From positions 1-39,369 of the forward strand of contig SYFT01000002.1 of NCBI GenBank assembly GCA_005799825.1: a DNA stretch of 39,369 nt, written 5' to 3'. Positions 7,854-15,370 of this stretch are shown here, piece by piece. The number at the start of each line of letters is the position of its first letter. The stretch's first letter is position 1. The notes under the pieces were generated by a model that did no database searches, had not been told where the DNA came from, and worked only from the letters and a program-made list of their open reading frames with translations. The DNA is from Acidobacteriota bacterium. GTDB lineage: Bacteria; Acidobacteriota; Vicinamibacteria; Vicinamibacterales; SCN-69-37. The translations under genes and the position numbers were made by a program.

Positions 7854-9611
7854 CTACTTTGCCGTCGCGTCGATCCAGGCGGTCACTTCAAGGTCGAGCA
7901 GGTCGAGCGGCAGGGGGCCGTTCCTGAGGATGGCCTCGTGGAACGCCTTGATGTCGAAGCGCGCACCCAGGCGCGCCTCGGCCTTCGCACGCAATTCGAG
8001 GATCTTCAGCATGCCGAAGGTGTAGGCCAGGCCCTGGCCGGCCTCTGTGATGTGCCGATCGGTTTCAGCCGTCGAAGGGCCGGCCTTAAATCCCGTGTTC
8101 TCCGCCATATAGGCGATGCTTTGCGCGCGCGTCCAGCCAAGCGCGTGCACGCCGCTGTCCACAACCAACCGCACCGCGCGCCAGATCTCGTACGTGAGCC
8201 GCCCGAAGTCACTGTACGGGTCCTTGAAGAACCCCACTTCACGTCCGAGGCGTTCGGCGTACAAACCCCATCCCTCGGTGAACACGGTGATGCCCAAGCC
8301 GCGGCGGAAAGCGCTGAGCGCGCTGTTTTCCTGCGTTCGCATGATCTGCAGGTGATGCCCGGGCACGCCCTCATGGAACGCCAGTGCTTCAACGACATAC
8401 AGCGGCCGCGCGCGGATGTCCGAGGTGTTGATGTTCACCCATCCAGCGCGGCTGCCGTCAGCGGCGCCGGCGTCGTAGTAGCCGGCCGACTGGCGGATGG
8501 CAATGCGCTCGGGCATCGGCCTGATGCCATACGGCGCGCGCGGCACCAGCGAAAACAACCGCGGCAGTTCACCGTCCATCCGCTTTGACGCGAGCGCCAC
8601 GGCCTGCAGATACTGCTCCTCGGTCTCAACCGTGAACCGCGGGTCCGTCCGCAGGAATGCCATGAAGTCCGCGAGCGAGCCCCTGAATCCCGCGCGGGTC
8701 TTAACCTCCTCCATCTCCACGCGGAGGCGCGCCACCTCACGCCGGCCAATCTCGTGTACCTCTTCAGGCGACAATTCCAACGTGGTGTGCATTCGGATGC
8801 GATGCTGATAAAAAGCCGCGCCGTCGGGCAGACTCTGCAACCCGAGGGTCGCGCGTGCGCCCGGAATATACTCGCGACGCAGGAACTCGAGGAACGTCCG
8901 CAGGCCGGGCATCACCGAGTCGCGCAACGCCGCGGCACCGTCGGAGACAATCCGTTCGCGATCGGCTGCGGGCAGCGTAGCGGGCACTCGCGTGAACGGC
9001 GCGTAGAGCGGACTCTGCGTGACATCAGCCACGATCTGCGCAGCCACCGGCTCGTCGTAGCCGGTGAGCACATCACGCGGCACCGTGCGACCCGACTTCA
9101 TCCCCGCGCGGAGCATGACGATGCGCTGCGACGAGTGCTCGGCGAACGACTGGAGCGTCGCGATGTAGTTGTCGTACTGGCCGGTCGTATCGAAGCTGTA
9201 GCGGTCGGGCAACGCGGGCAACTCAAAGTGAAACCCCTCCCGGCTGCCGATGGGAATCTCAAACGTGCGGAAACGAAGTTCCTGCAGGCGGTCGCGGAGT
9301 TGCCGGCTCAGGATCTCCGCATCGAGCTGCGTTTCGGCCGGCAGCGTTGTGCGGTCGATAGCCCTGAGCCGATCGGCAAACCTCGACAGCGCCGCGGCCT
9401 CGGCCGAGTACCTCGCTTCCGAGACGTCTTCCATACGCCGTGAATACCGGGCCGGCACACCGGCGGGCAGCGGCAATGTAAACCCGCGTCCGCGATAGGC
9501 GGATACGTCCGACAGCAGGCGTGTGAAGGCGGCCGGCGCCTGCGCGATGGGCTGTGTGGGGAGCGCGACGACGATTGCGAGGAGCAGGATGGAGAGGGGA
9601 GCACGGCTCAT
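7854..9611 (-). CDS. DUF885 family exported metallo-hydrolase
   Basis: This protein of 585 aa has a signal peptide (LLLAIVVALPTQPIAQA). It belongs to the DUF885 family, which has a peptidase M3-like/thermolysin-like helical fold. The metal motif HEGVPGHH at residues 413-420 is intact, and a downstream Glu-containing helix (FTEGWGLYAERLGREVGF) supplies the likely third ligand. These proteins are taken to be secreted or periplasmic peptidases, but the substrate is not known. ATG 9611 begins the signal peptide and is preceded by a TACCAT box at a spacing that implies a leaderless mRNA. Confidence 0.88.
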   Translation of the reverse strand: MSRAPLSILLLAIVVALPTQPIAQAPAAFTRLLSDVSAYRGRGFTLPLPAGVPARYSRRMEDVSEARYSAEAAALSRFADRLRAIDRTTLPAETQLDAEILSRQLRDRLQELRFRTFEIPIGSREGFHFELPALPDRYSFDTTGQYDNYIATLQSFAEHSSQRIVMLRAGMKSGRTVPRDVLTGYDEPVAAQIVADVTQSPLYAPFTRVPATLPAADRERIVSDGAAALRDSVMPGLRTFLEFLRREYIPGARATLGLQSLPDGAAFYQHRIRMHTTLELSPEEVHEIGRREVARLRVEMEEVKTRAGFRGSLADFMAFLRTDPRFTVETEEQYLQAVALASKRMDGELPRLFSLVPRAPYGIRPMPERIAIRQSAGYYDAGAADGSRAGWVNINTSDIRARPLYVVEALAFHEGVPGHHLQIMRTQENSALSAFRRGLGITVFTEGWGLYAERLGREVGFFKDPYSDFGRLTYEIWRAVRLVVDSGVHALGWTRAQSIAYMAENTGFKAGPSTAETDRHITEAGQGLAYTFGMLKILELRAKAEARLGARFDIKAFHEAILRNGPLPLDLLDLEVTAWIDATAK

Positions 9612-9617
9612 GTGCGC

Positions 9618-9623
9618 ATGGTA
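9618..9623 (-). promoter_or_regulatory. Leaderless promoter -10 box of the DUF885 gene
   Basis: TACCAT (9623-9618, minus strand) is followed by exactly six bases and then ATG 9611, so transcription would start at or next to the A of the start codon. Confidence 0.45.
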
Positions 9624-9640
9624 GCAGCCCCGACGCGGCT

Positions 9641-9680
9641 CCGGCGCGGATCCGGCGCGGATCCGGCGCGGATCCGGCGC
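9641..9680. repeat. 11-bp tandem repeat, 3.6 copies
   Basis: The unit CCGGCGCGGAT occurs three times head to tail (9641-9651, 9652-9662, 9663-9673) and is followed by a partial copy CCGGCGC to 9680. It sits in the intergenic space between the divergent DUF885 gene and the porin-like pseudogene. The copies are exact. Confidence 0.85.
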
Positions 9681-9692
9681 CGAGAGCCTACA

Positions 9693-10172
9693 ATGCGGGC
9701 CATACCGACCACCATCCTTCTTGTCCTCGCCCTGGCGGCCGCCGCCCCCGCCGCCGCTCAGGTCCCGGACGGCGCAACGCGTCCTGCCACCTCTTCGGAC
9801 ATCGTCGTCTTGCGCGCGGAAGTGAACGACCTTCGCGATAACGTGAGCATGCTTCGAGCGCTTCTCGCCGACCGTCGTACGGCGATAGGCGATCGCCGTA
9901 CGGGGACACCGGCGGCACAGGTCGCACAGGTGACGCCTGAGCAGATTGAGATGCTCAAGTCGCAGATGGCGGACCTGGCACAAACCAAGGTGGAGTCGGC
10001 GTCTCGGCAGCCCGTGACACTCTCGGGCACGATCCTGTCCAACACGTTCTTCAATTCTGGGACCGCGAACTGACTTGAAAACCCCAATTAGGTGGACGCG
10101 TCCGCAGCCGGATCCCCCGCTGGATCAATGTCGGGCACTGTCCGGCAGGACCGCATCGGCCCAGAGATCAGA
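9693..10172 (+). pseudogene. Porin-like protein, N-terminal remnant with nonsense mutations
   Basis: From ATG 9693 the frame gives a signal peptide (LLVLALAAAAPAAAQ), a coiled-coil segment (VLRAEVNDLRDNVSMLRALL) and the first barrel strand VTLSGTILSNTFFNSGTAN, then TGA at 10071. The same frame continues sensibly after the stop with LENPN, a TAG at 10089, then VDASAAGSPAGSMSGTVRQD and RIGPEIR to TGA 10173. I recognise NWLENPN and AGSMSGTVRQ-like strings as typical of acidobacterial porin-like proteins, so the first stop looks like TGG turned to TGA. The remaining barrel is gone. A -10-like TACAAT overlaps the ATG, which hints that the original start was the in-frame ATA at 9702. Confidence 0.6.
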
Positions 10173-10223
10173 TGACGTGCGCCAGAGAAGGCGTTCGGCG
10201 CGTCAGGTCCTGCCGACCACTCC

Positions 10224-10766
10224 CTATGCGGACAGGATGACGATGTCCTGTTCACTCACCTTCGCCAGCGCCGCCGCCCAGTCGTCGTCCACCGGGGCCG
10301 CGGCAAGCACGAATCCAAACACCGTGCCGCCCGCCTCGGCTGCCGCCAGCTCGCCCTGGGACGGCCGGCCGTCGACAGCGAAGTAGCCGCCTGCAGGCTG
10401 ACCGCGGAGCGTCGGTTCGATCCAGATCGCAGCGATGCCCGGGAGCGCGAGCGGTGTAAACGTGTCACTGCGCGCCACGACCCTGCCTGACGTATCGAGT
10501 GCGATCAGCAGTTCCCGACGGCCGTGCGTCTGCAGGTAGCTAGCAAGAACATTACAGAGGGTAGCCTCGTCCGTGCCAAATAGTGGGCGCAGGTCGGGGA
10601 AGGACGCGACCACGGTGTTGCGGCTCCGCTCGAGGTCGGCGGAAATGCGGTCACCTACCGCCCGGTTCGCTATCACGCCCACGACCGTGAGGGTCGCCAC
10701 GGTCAGACCGACGACGAGGACACTTTGAACGTCAAGAAGGCGCGCGCGGAGCGATCGGAAGCGCAT
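10224..10766 (-). pseudogene. Membrane sensor protein, 3'-truncated remnant
   Basis: The predicted 180-aa product starts MRFRSLRARLLDVQSVLVVG, with one membrane segment at about residues 12-32. An extracytoplasmic sensor-like domain follows (ISADLERSRNTVVASFPDLR, then LLIALDTSGRVVARSDTFTP). It stops at VSEQDIVILSA before any second membrane segment or output domain. Full-length relatives would carry a kinase, cyclase or phosphatase domain, so this looks like the N-terminal third of a sensor protein. Its 3' end lies 50 bases from the truncated end of the convergent porin-like remnant. It follows the DUF5777 gene after 3 bases and was probably in its operon. Confidence 0.55.
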
Positions 10767-10769
10767 GCG

Positions 10770-11603
10770 TCAGTAGAACTTGCGCGTCAGGTTGAAGCCG
10801 AGATGCCAGTGTTTGGCCGCGGGGCCGCCATGACCCACCTGGGTCAGCGTGGTGCCGAACGCGTTCGATACATTGAGCTGGAACATGTGGCCTCCGGCAC
10901 GCTTCTCGATGCCAAACGTCATGAGCGAGGTACTGCCGTCGTAGCCTGAGACTCGCGGCGCGACTTCAGCCACCAGATACGCGCGCGAACTGCCGAGGCG
11001 AATCCGCGTGCCCACACCGAGCACGAGGGTGTTCTTGTCCGAGTCCGGGAACTCCGGCGTCGCATTGGCCACGAAGATCGGTTCGATGTAGACGGCTCCG
11101 CGATCGCCCATGCGGTGCGACAACACGCCGCCCGCGACGAACGAGTACTCCTCGCGGAAGTTGTTCTGCCCCTCGATGGCGCCGACCACGTCGAATGAGA
11201 GGCCGCGGCCGTCACGCTGCGCTACCACCTGGCGCTGCGCAAGAAACTGGATGTTTCGCGAGCCGGTGCGATGGACGGTCACTTGGGTGCCGGCTGCCAG
11301 GCCGAACCGGAGTTCGAATCCGGTCGTCGCCGAGCTGTCGAAGCCCAGACCGTTTTCAAGGAACTGCCCGAACGACCCGTCGTTGATTGCATAGGTAAAT
11401 CGGTGCGTGATGCGGAAGGCCGTCTTGCCTTTTGGCAGCCGCAGCGTCGTGGGCAGCGCACCTAGTGTAAAGTCGGGCTCGCTCACCACCACCTGGAGGT
11501 CTCGATCGGGATCGTCGGTGGCCGCCACCGCCTGTGCCGAGGCCGTCGCCGGCACCACCATCGCCACCATCGCCCACAGCGCTCTTGTCCACACACGTTT
11601 CAT
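10770..11603 (-). CDS. DUF5777 family beta-barrel protein
   Basis: This protein of 277 aa has a signal peptide ending TASAQA. The body is a string of beta strands ending in an aromatic C-terminal strand (HLGFNLTRKFY), as for an outer-membrane barrel. The early segment TAFRITHRFTYAIN and the later segment ELRFGLAAGTQVTVHRTGSR match DUF5777. ATG 11603 begins the signal peptide; a purine-rich GGGGGAG upstream can serve as ribosome binding site. Homologues often sit next to redox or sensor genes; here the neighbour downstream is a truncated sensor. The function is unknown. Confidence 0.75.
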   Translation of the reverse strand: MKRVWTRALWAMVAMVVPATASAQAVAATDDPDRDLQVVVSEPDFTLGALPTTLRLPKGKTAFRITHRFTYAINDGSFGQFLENGLGFDSSATTGFELRFGLAAGTQVTVHRTGSRNIQFLAQRQVVAQRDGRGLSFDVVGAIEGQNNFREEYSFVAGGVLSHRMGDRGAVYIEPIFVANATPEFPDSDKNTLVLGVGTRIRLGSSRAYLVAEVAPRVSGYDGSTSLMTFGIEKRAGGHMFQLNVSNAFGTTLTQVGHGGPAAKHWHLGFNLTRKFY

Positions 11604-11674
11604 CACGGTCTCCCCCTTGGTTCTGACTTTGGCGTTCAAGTCTATCTTGGCAGTCCTAATAGGCTCTCTGCTAC

Positions 11675-12112
11675 ATGTCTGCGCACCGATGCGCCTTCGT
11701 TTGTGTGTTCGCCCTCGTCCTCGGCGGATGCGCTCATACACCGCCCCAGCCGGACGCCGGACCGCCAGCCATGGTGCTCGGGGAATTTGAAGACGACTAC
11801 GGAATCACCTACTCGATTGGCCAGGCACTCTGGTTTCAGCAGACGCGAACAGGGTTTCATGTGGTGCGATGGAATCCCCGCGCCCAGTATTTGATTGCCC
11901 GCAATGACGAAGGGAACCCGGGCGACGTCGGTCGGTGGACCCGCATCGACTGGGCTCCGCTGCTCGGGATCGCCCCGTACGCGTGGGCGTTCTGCCTCAG
12001 TGCTTACGATGCGGCCACGGCAGATGTCGCAGAACAGGCTCGAACAGCCCGGCGCGACAACCTCCGCTCCGGTTGCAACGGGTACGCATTTTCACGAATG
12101 AAGCGGCGCTGA
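11675..12112 (+). CDS. Small putative lipoprotein
   Basis: This protein of 145 aa has a lipoprotein signal (CVFALVLGGC), so the mature protein would be anchored at its N-terminal Cys19. The mature part begins with a Pro-rich linker and then a compact domain (GEFEDDYGITYSIGQALWFQ, then FHVVRWNPRAQYLIARND) ending with a conserved-looking Trp/Tyr region and a pair of cysteines. I recognise the style from acidobacterial genomes but no functional family. It is transcribed divergently from the DUF5777 gene and ends 20 bases inside the end of the convergent pseudouridine synthase gene, so the two 3' ends overlap. Confidence 0.7.
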   Translation: MSAHRCAFVCVFALVLGGCAHTPPQPDAGPPAMVLGEFEDDYGITYSIGQALWFQQTRTGFHVVRWNPRAQYLIARNDEGNPGDVGRWTRIDWAPLLGIAPYAWAFCLSAYDAATADVAEQARTARRDNLRSGCNGYAFSRMKRR

Positions 12113-12778
12113 GAACGCCAGAAACTCTTCGCCGGCATCCGCTGCGAATCGCCACGATTGGCTCCGCCACTCGAACGCAAGCGCCCTGGCGTGCAACGCG
12201 TGGAAGGTCATCCGCAACGCGCGCCTGTCTTCAGCTGCGAGGCGGCCCTCAACAAGGCGGAGATAGCGCTGTTCATCGGCGCCGTAGAGTTTGTCGCCCA
12301 CGATGGGATACCCGGCGTGCGCAAGATGGATGCGAATCTGGTGCTTGCGCCCCGTGAGCGGCGACACGTCCACCAGAGAGAACGGCGCCTCATCACGAAC
12401 AAAAGTCCGGATGAGGCACACGCGAGTCTGGGCGACCGCGCCGTCGGCTCGTACACAGTCTTTGATGGCCACCGGACTGTTTGCGTCCTTGCCGAGAGGC
12501 GCGTCAATGAGCCACTCCGTCGCCGGTACGTGGCCTTCGACGATGGCCCAGTAGGACTTGTGGGCCACGCCGGAGCCGACTCCGGAGACCAGGCGGCCCA
12601 ACTCGGCGGCCACGACCGCGCCTTTGGCGATGAGCACGATGCCACTGGTTTCGCGATCGAGGCGATTCACCAGGCGGCCTTCGGTATCTCCCAGATGCAG
12701 GCGGACGCGGCCGATGAGGCTTGAGAGCGGCCCATCCTTGGTCGGATGACACACCAGCCCGGCCGGCTTGTTCACCAC
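12092..12778 (-). CDS. RluA family pseudouridine synthase
   Basis: This enzyme isomerises uridine to pseudouridine in rRNA or tRNA. The catalytic motif NRLDRETSGIVL, with its Asp, is present near residue 40. The later motif SPLTGRKHQIRIHLAHAGYP and KLYG segment are those of the RluA/RluC/RluD group. Homology clearly continues upstream of GTG 12778 through FPVIHEDEHLLVVNKPAGL, back to a TGA near 12838. No ATG, GTG or TTG exists in that stretch, so the true start may be a CTG at 12832 overlapping the TerB gene, or the 5' end may have been altered. There is no S4 domain. Confidence 0.85.
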   Translation of the reverse strand: MVNKPAGLVCHPTKDGPLSSLIGRVRLHLGDTEGRLVNRLDRETSGIVLIAKGAVVAAELGRLVSGVGSGVAHKSYWAIVEGHVPATEWLIDAPLGKDANSPVAIKDCVRADGAVAQTRVCLIRTFVRDEAPFSLVDVSPLTGRKHQIRIHLAHAGYPIVGDKLYGADEQRYLRLVEGRLAAEDRRALRMTFHALHARALAFEWRSQSWRFAADAGEEFLAFSAPLHS

Positions 12779-12821
12779 GAGCAGGTGCTCGTCTTCGTGA
12801 ATGACGGGAAACAGCGACGCG

Positions 12822-13349
12822 TCAGTCTCCAGGCATCAGCCCTTTACGTGCTTCGAGAAAGTCACGATACTTGCTGCGCAGGTTGGACAAGTCCGTCTGG
12901 TCCACCTTCAACTCGCGGCCGATCCGTGAAATCTCATTCGCCTCGGCATTGAAGATGCGCTCGTCCACGGCGGCCACCGCGTAGAGGCAATCGATCAGCG
13001 ACATCTTTTGCTCGTAGGTCGCGACACGTTCGAGTTCCCGGGTCACCAGAAAGTCGTCCGTCGCGCCGAACAGCTTCTGCTGGGAGCGCGCCATCTGCAC
13101 GACTAGCGCTGCCTGGCTGTCAGTCACGCCGCCCTTCTTAATCACCAGATCTTCCATGGCGGCTACTTCGTCGGCGGTCACCTCGTGGTCGGCATTGGCC
13201 ACACGCGACAGGATGAACGCGAAAGACGCGAGGTACTTCGCATGGTCGGGTTCAAGGCGCTCGAGTTCGTCGGCGATACGCCGGATGGTGTCGCCGCCAC
13301 TTCGCTCGCCTTCAGACGACATCCCCAGCAGGTCTCGAATAATGCGCAT
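12822..13349 (-). CDS. TerB family protein
   Basis: This 175-aa all-helical protein has the TerB/DjlA-N-type pattern. Two helical repeats contain acidic motifs: FILSRVANADHEVTADEVAAM in the first half and LYAVAAVDERIFNAEANEISR in the second. The latter is the typical acidic metal-binding A-x-D-x-x-x-x-x-E-E signature of the family. Despite the tellurite-resistance name, these cytoplasmic proteins are of unclear function. The stop overlaps the likely extended start of the pseudouridine synthase gene, so they are probably co-transcribed. Confidence 0.85.
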   Translation of the reverse strand: MRIIRDLLGMSSEGERSGGDTIRRIADELERLEPDHAKYLASFAFILSRVANADHEVTADEVAAMEDLVIKKGGVTDSQAALVVQMARSQQKLFGATDDFLVTRELERVATYEQKMSLIDCLYAVAAVDERIFNAEANEISRIGRELKVDQTDLSNLRSKYRDFLEARKGLMPGD

Positions 13350-13403
13350 CGCTACAGCGTGTCACCTGCCGCCGCCGATGATCAACTGAGGAGAGAAAAA
13401 ATA

Positions 13404-13450
13404 TCGGGTGTCTTTTTGACGGTGCTCAGGCACAAAGACACCCGACGTCT
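13404..13450. terminator. Hairpin followed by T tract
   Basis: TCGGGTGTCTTT (13404-13415) and AAAGACACCCGA (13434-13445) form a perfect 12-bp inverted repeat with an 18-base loop, followed by CGTCTTTTT. The left arm also runs into TTTTT, so the element could act in either orientation. It lies between the TerB gene and the end of the formate-tetrahydrofolate ligase gene and is a good candidate terminator for the C1 operon or a dispersed REP-like element. Confidence 0.5.
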
Positions 13451-13503
13451 TTTTCCTTCAGCGGCCCTATTAGCTCGGCCCGGTGTTCAAGACCGAGGCG
13501 AGA

Positions 13504-13555
13504 CTCGGGCTTGAGGACCAGCCCGAGCTACGTACGGGTGGACCCGAGCTACGTA
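13504..13555. repeat. Short intergenic direct and inverted repeats
   Basis: CTCGGGCT (13504-13511) pairs with AGCCCGAG (13520-13527) as an 8-bp inverted repeat. The 13-mer CCCGAGCTACGTA occurs twice, at 13522-13534 and 13543-13555. These lie just past the 3' end of the formate-tetrahydrofolate ligase gene. The composition resembles short dispersed repeats (GAGCTAC-type) seen in acidobacterial intergenic DNA. Confidence 0.6.
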
Positions 13556-13571
13556 GCAACCCGAGGGGCGT

Positions 13572-15248
13572 CTAGAACAGGCCGACGACCTTGCCGCTGT
13601 CGTCGAGATCGATGTGCTCGGCTGACGGGACCTTCGGTAACCCGGGCATGGTCATGATGTCGCCGCAGACCATCACAATGAACTCGGCGCCTGCGGCTAG
13701 GCGCACTTCGCGCACGTTGACCATGTGACCCGAGGGCGCCCCGCGCAGGCCGGGGTCGGTGGAAAACGAATACTGGGTCTTGGCCACACACACGGGATAG
13801 TGGCCGTAACCGTCGTCCTGCAGCTTTCGGATCTGAGCCCGCACCTTGGCGTCGGCCGACACATCTGCCGCACCGTAGATCTTGGTCGCGATGGCCTTCA
13901 TCTTTTCCCACAGCGGCAGGTCGTCTTCGTAGACAAATCGGAAGGCGGATGGAGCGCCGTCGATCACGGCCACGATGGCTTTGGCGAGATTTTCGGCCCC
14001 GGCGCCACCATGTGCCCAGTGCGTGGCCAGCACCACCGGTACGGCGCTGGAAGCCATGGCGCCCTGCAGCTTCGCGATTTCGGCGTCCGTGTCGTCGGGG
14101 AACCGGTTGATGGCCACTACACACGACAGGCCGTAGTGCGTGCGCACGTTGTCCACATGGCGTTCGAGATTCGCCAGGCCACGTTCTAGTGCGCCGAGGT
14201 TCTCCTGCCCGATCGCCGCGCGGTCCACGCCGCCGTGGTACTTCAGGGCCCGAATCGTGGCGACCACGACGCAGGCATCGGGACGCAGGCCCGACTTGCG
14301 GCACTTGATGTCAATGAATTTTTCGGCGCCAAGATCAGCGCCGAACCCGGCTTCGGTCACCACATAGTCAGCCAGTTTCAACGCCGTGCTGGTGGCTACG
14401 ACCGAGTTGCACCCGTGCGCGATGTTGGCGAACGGCCCGCCGTGCACGAACGCAGGATTATTCTCGAGCGTCTGCACCAGGTTCGGCTTCAGCGCGTCGC
14501 GCAGCAGCACGGTCATGGCGCCATGCGCCTTCAAGTCGCTGGCGAGCACGGGTTTCTGGTCTCGCGTGTAGCCGACCACGATCTTGCCGAGGCGTGTCTT
14601 CAGATCCTTCAGTGACGTGGCCAGGCAAAAAATCGCCATGACTTCCGACGCGACAACGATGTCGAAGCCGTCTTCGCGGGGGAAGCCGTTACCTGACCCG
14701 CCGAGCGACGCCACAATCTGGCGCAACGCGCGGTCGTTCATATCCACCACACGCTTCCACTGGATGCGCCGGACGTCGATGCCCAGATGGTTGCCGTGGT
14801 GAATGTGGTTGTCGAGCATCGCGGCCAGCAGATTGTTGGCGAGCGCGATGGCCGAGAAGTCTCCGGTGAAGTGGAGGTTGATGTCCTCCATCGGCACGAT
14901 TTGCGCGTGACCGCCGCCGGCCGCACCACCCTTCATCCCGAACACCGGGCCCAGGCTCGGCTCGCGCAGACAGATGATCGCTTTTTTGCCGATGCGGTTC
15001 AGCGCGTCGCCAAGACCGACCGTGGTCGTGGTCTTGCCTTCCCCCGCCGGCGTCGGACTGATGGCCGTGACCAGAATGAGCCGGCCATTGGGCCGGTCTT
15101 TCAGGCTGTCCACAAACTCCAGCGACACCTTCGCCTTGTAGTGCCCGTAGGGCTCGAGACTCTCTTCGGGAATTCCGAGGCCGGCGGCCACCTCGGTGAC
15201 ACGCTTCATGGTGGCCTTCTGGGCAATCTCGATATCACTTGACGGCAC
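13572..15248 (-). CDS. fhs: Formate-tetrahydrofolate ligase
   Basis: This 558-aa enzyme makes 10-formyl-tetrahydrofolate from formate, tetrahydrofolate and ATP in the cytoplasm. The length equals the bacterial norm. The P-loop [14 protein letters not shown] is at residues 66-79, followed by the family strings [42 protein letters not shown] and DNHIHHGN, and the C-terminal [17 protein letters not shown]. The start GTG 15248 is supported by AGGAG six bases upstream; further upstream codons show no family similarity. It is the last gene of the formate dehydrogenase operon, separated from it by 122 bases holding a long inverted repeat. With formate dehydrogenase it forms the first two steps of the methyl branch of C1 metabolism, usable in either direction. 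Confidence 0.97.
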   Translation of the reverse strand: MPSSDIEIAQKATMKRVTEVAAGLGIPEESLEPYGHYKAKVSLEFVDSLKDRPNGRLILVTAISPTPAGEGKTTTTVGLGDALNRIGKKAIICLREPSLGPVFGMKGGAAGGGHAQIVPMEDINLHFTGDFSAIALANNLLAAMLDNHIHHGNHLGIDVRRIQWKRVVDMNDRALRQIVASLGGSGNGFPREDGFDIVVASEVMAIFCLATSLKDLKTRLGKIVVGYTRDQKPVLASDLKAHGAMTVLLRDALKPNLVQTLENNPAFVHGGPFANIAHGCNSVVATSTALKLADYVVTEAGFGADLGAEKFIDIKCRKSGLRPDACVVVATIRALKYHGGVDRAAIGQENLGALERGLANLERHVDNVRTHYGLSCVVAINRFPDDTDAEIAKLQGAMASSAVPVVLATHWAHGGAGAENLAKAIVAVIDGAPSAFRFVYEDDLPLWEKMKAIATKIYGAADVSADAKVRAQIRKLQDDGYGHYPVCVAKTQYSFSTDPGLRGAPSGHMVNVREVRLAAGAEFIVMVCGDIMTMPGLPKVPSAEHIDLDDSGKVVGLF

Positions 15249-15268
15249 GGTGTACTCCTGGGGTGTTG

Positions 15269-15360
15269 CACACGAGGCATGAAGGACTTCAGGGAACCTC
15301 GCACCAATATTGTCCCACAAGAGATTCGAAGCGCTCCTTCAGACCTTCATGCCTCGTGTG
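15269..15360. repeat. 92-bp element with perfect 17-bp terminal inverted repeats
   Basis: CACACGAGGCATGAAGG (15269-15285) and its exact complement CCTTCATGCCTCGTGTG (15344-15360) enclose 58 bases. The element sits between the Fe-S subunit gene stop (15371) and the fhs start (15248), so it would be in the intercistronic mRNA. No T tract follows and no target duplication is obvious. It may be a regulatory hairpin, a processing site or a very short mobile (MITE-like) element. Confidence 0.7.
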
Positions 15361-15370
15361 AAACCTGGGA

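Noticed and set aside
9641-9680. CRISPR array
   Set aside because: Units are 11 bp, directly abutting and without spacers; no cas genes are present.
10071-10073. UGA in the porin-like gene as selenocysteine
   Set aside because: No hairpin with a GGUCU-type loop follows, the expected residue is Trp, and another stop (TAG) comes soon after.
15269-15360. Rho-independent terminator
   Set aside because: The stem has no adjacent T tract and a 58-base loop, and it lies inside an apparent operon.
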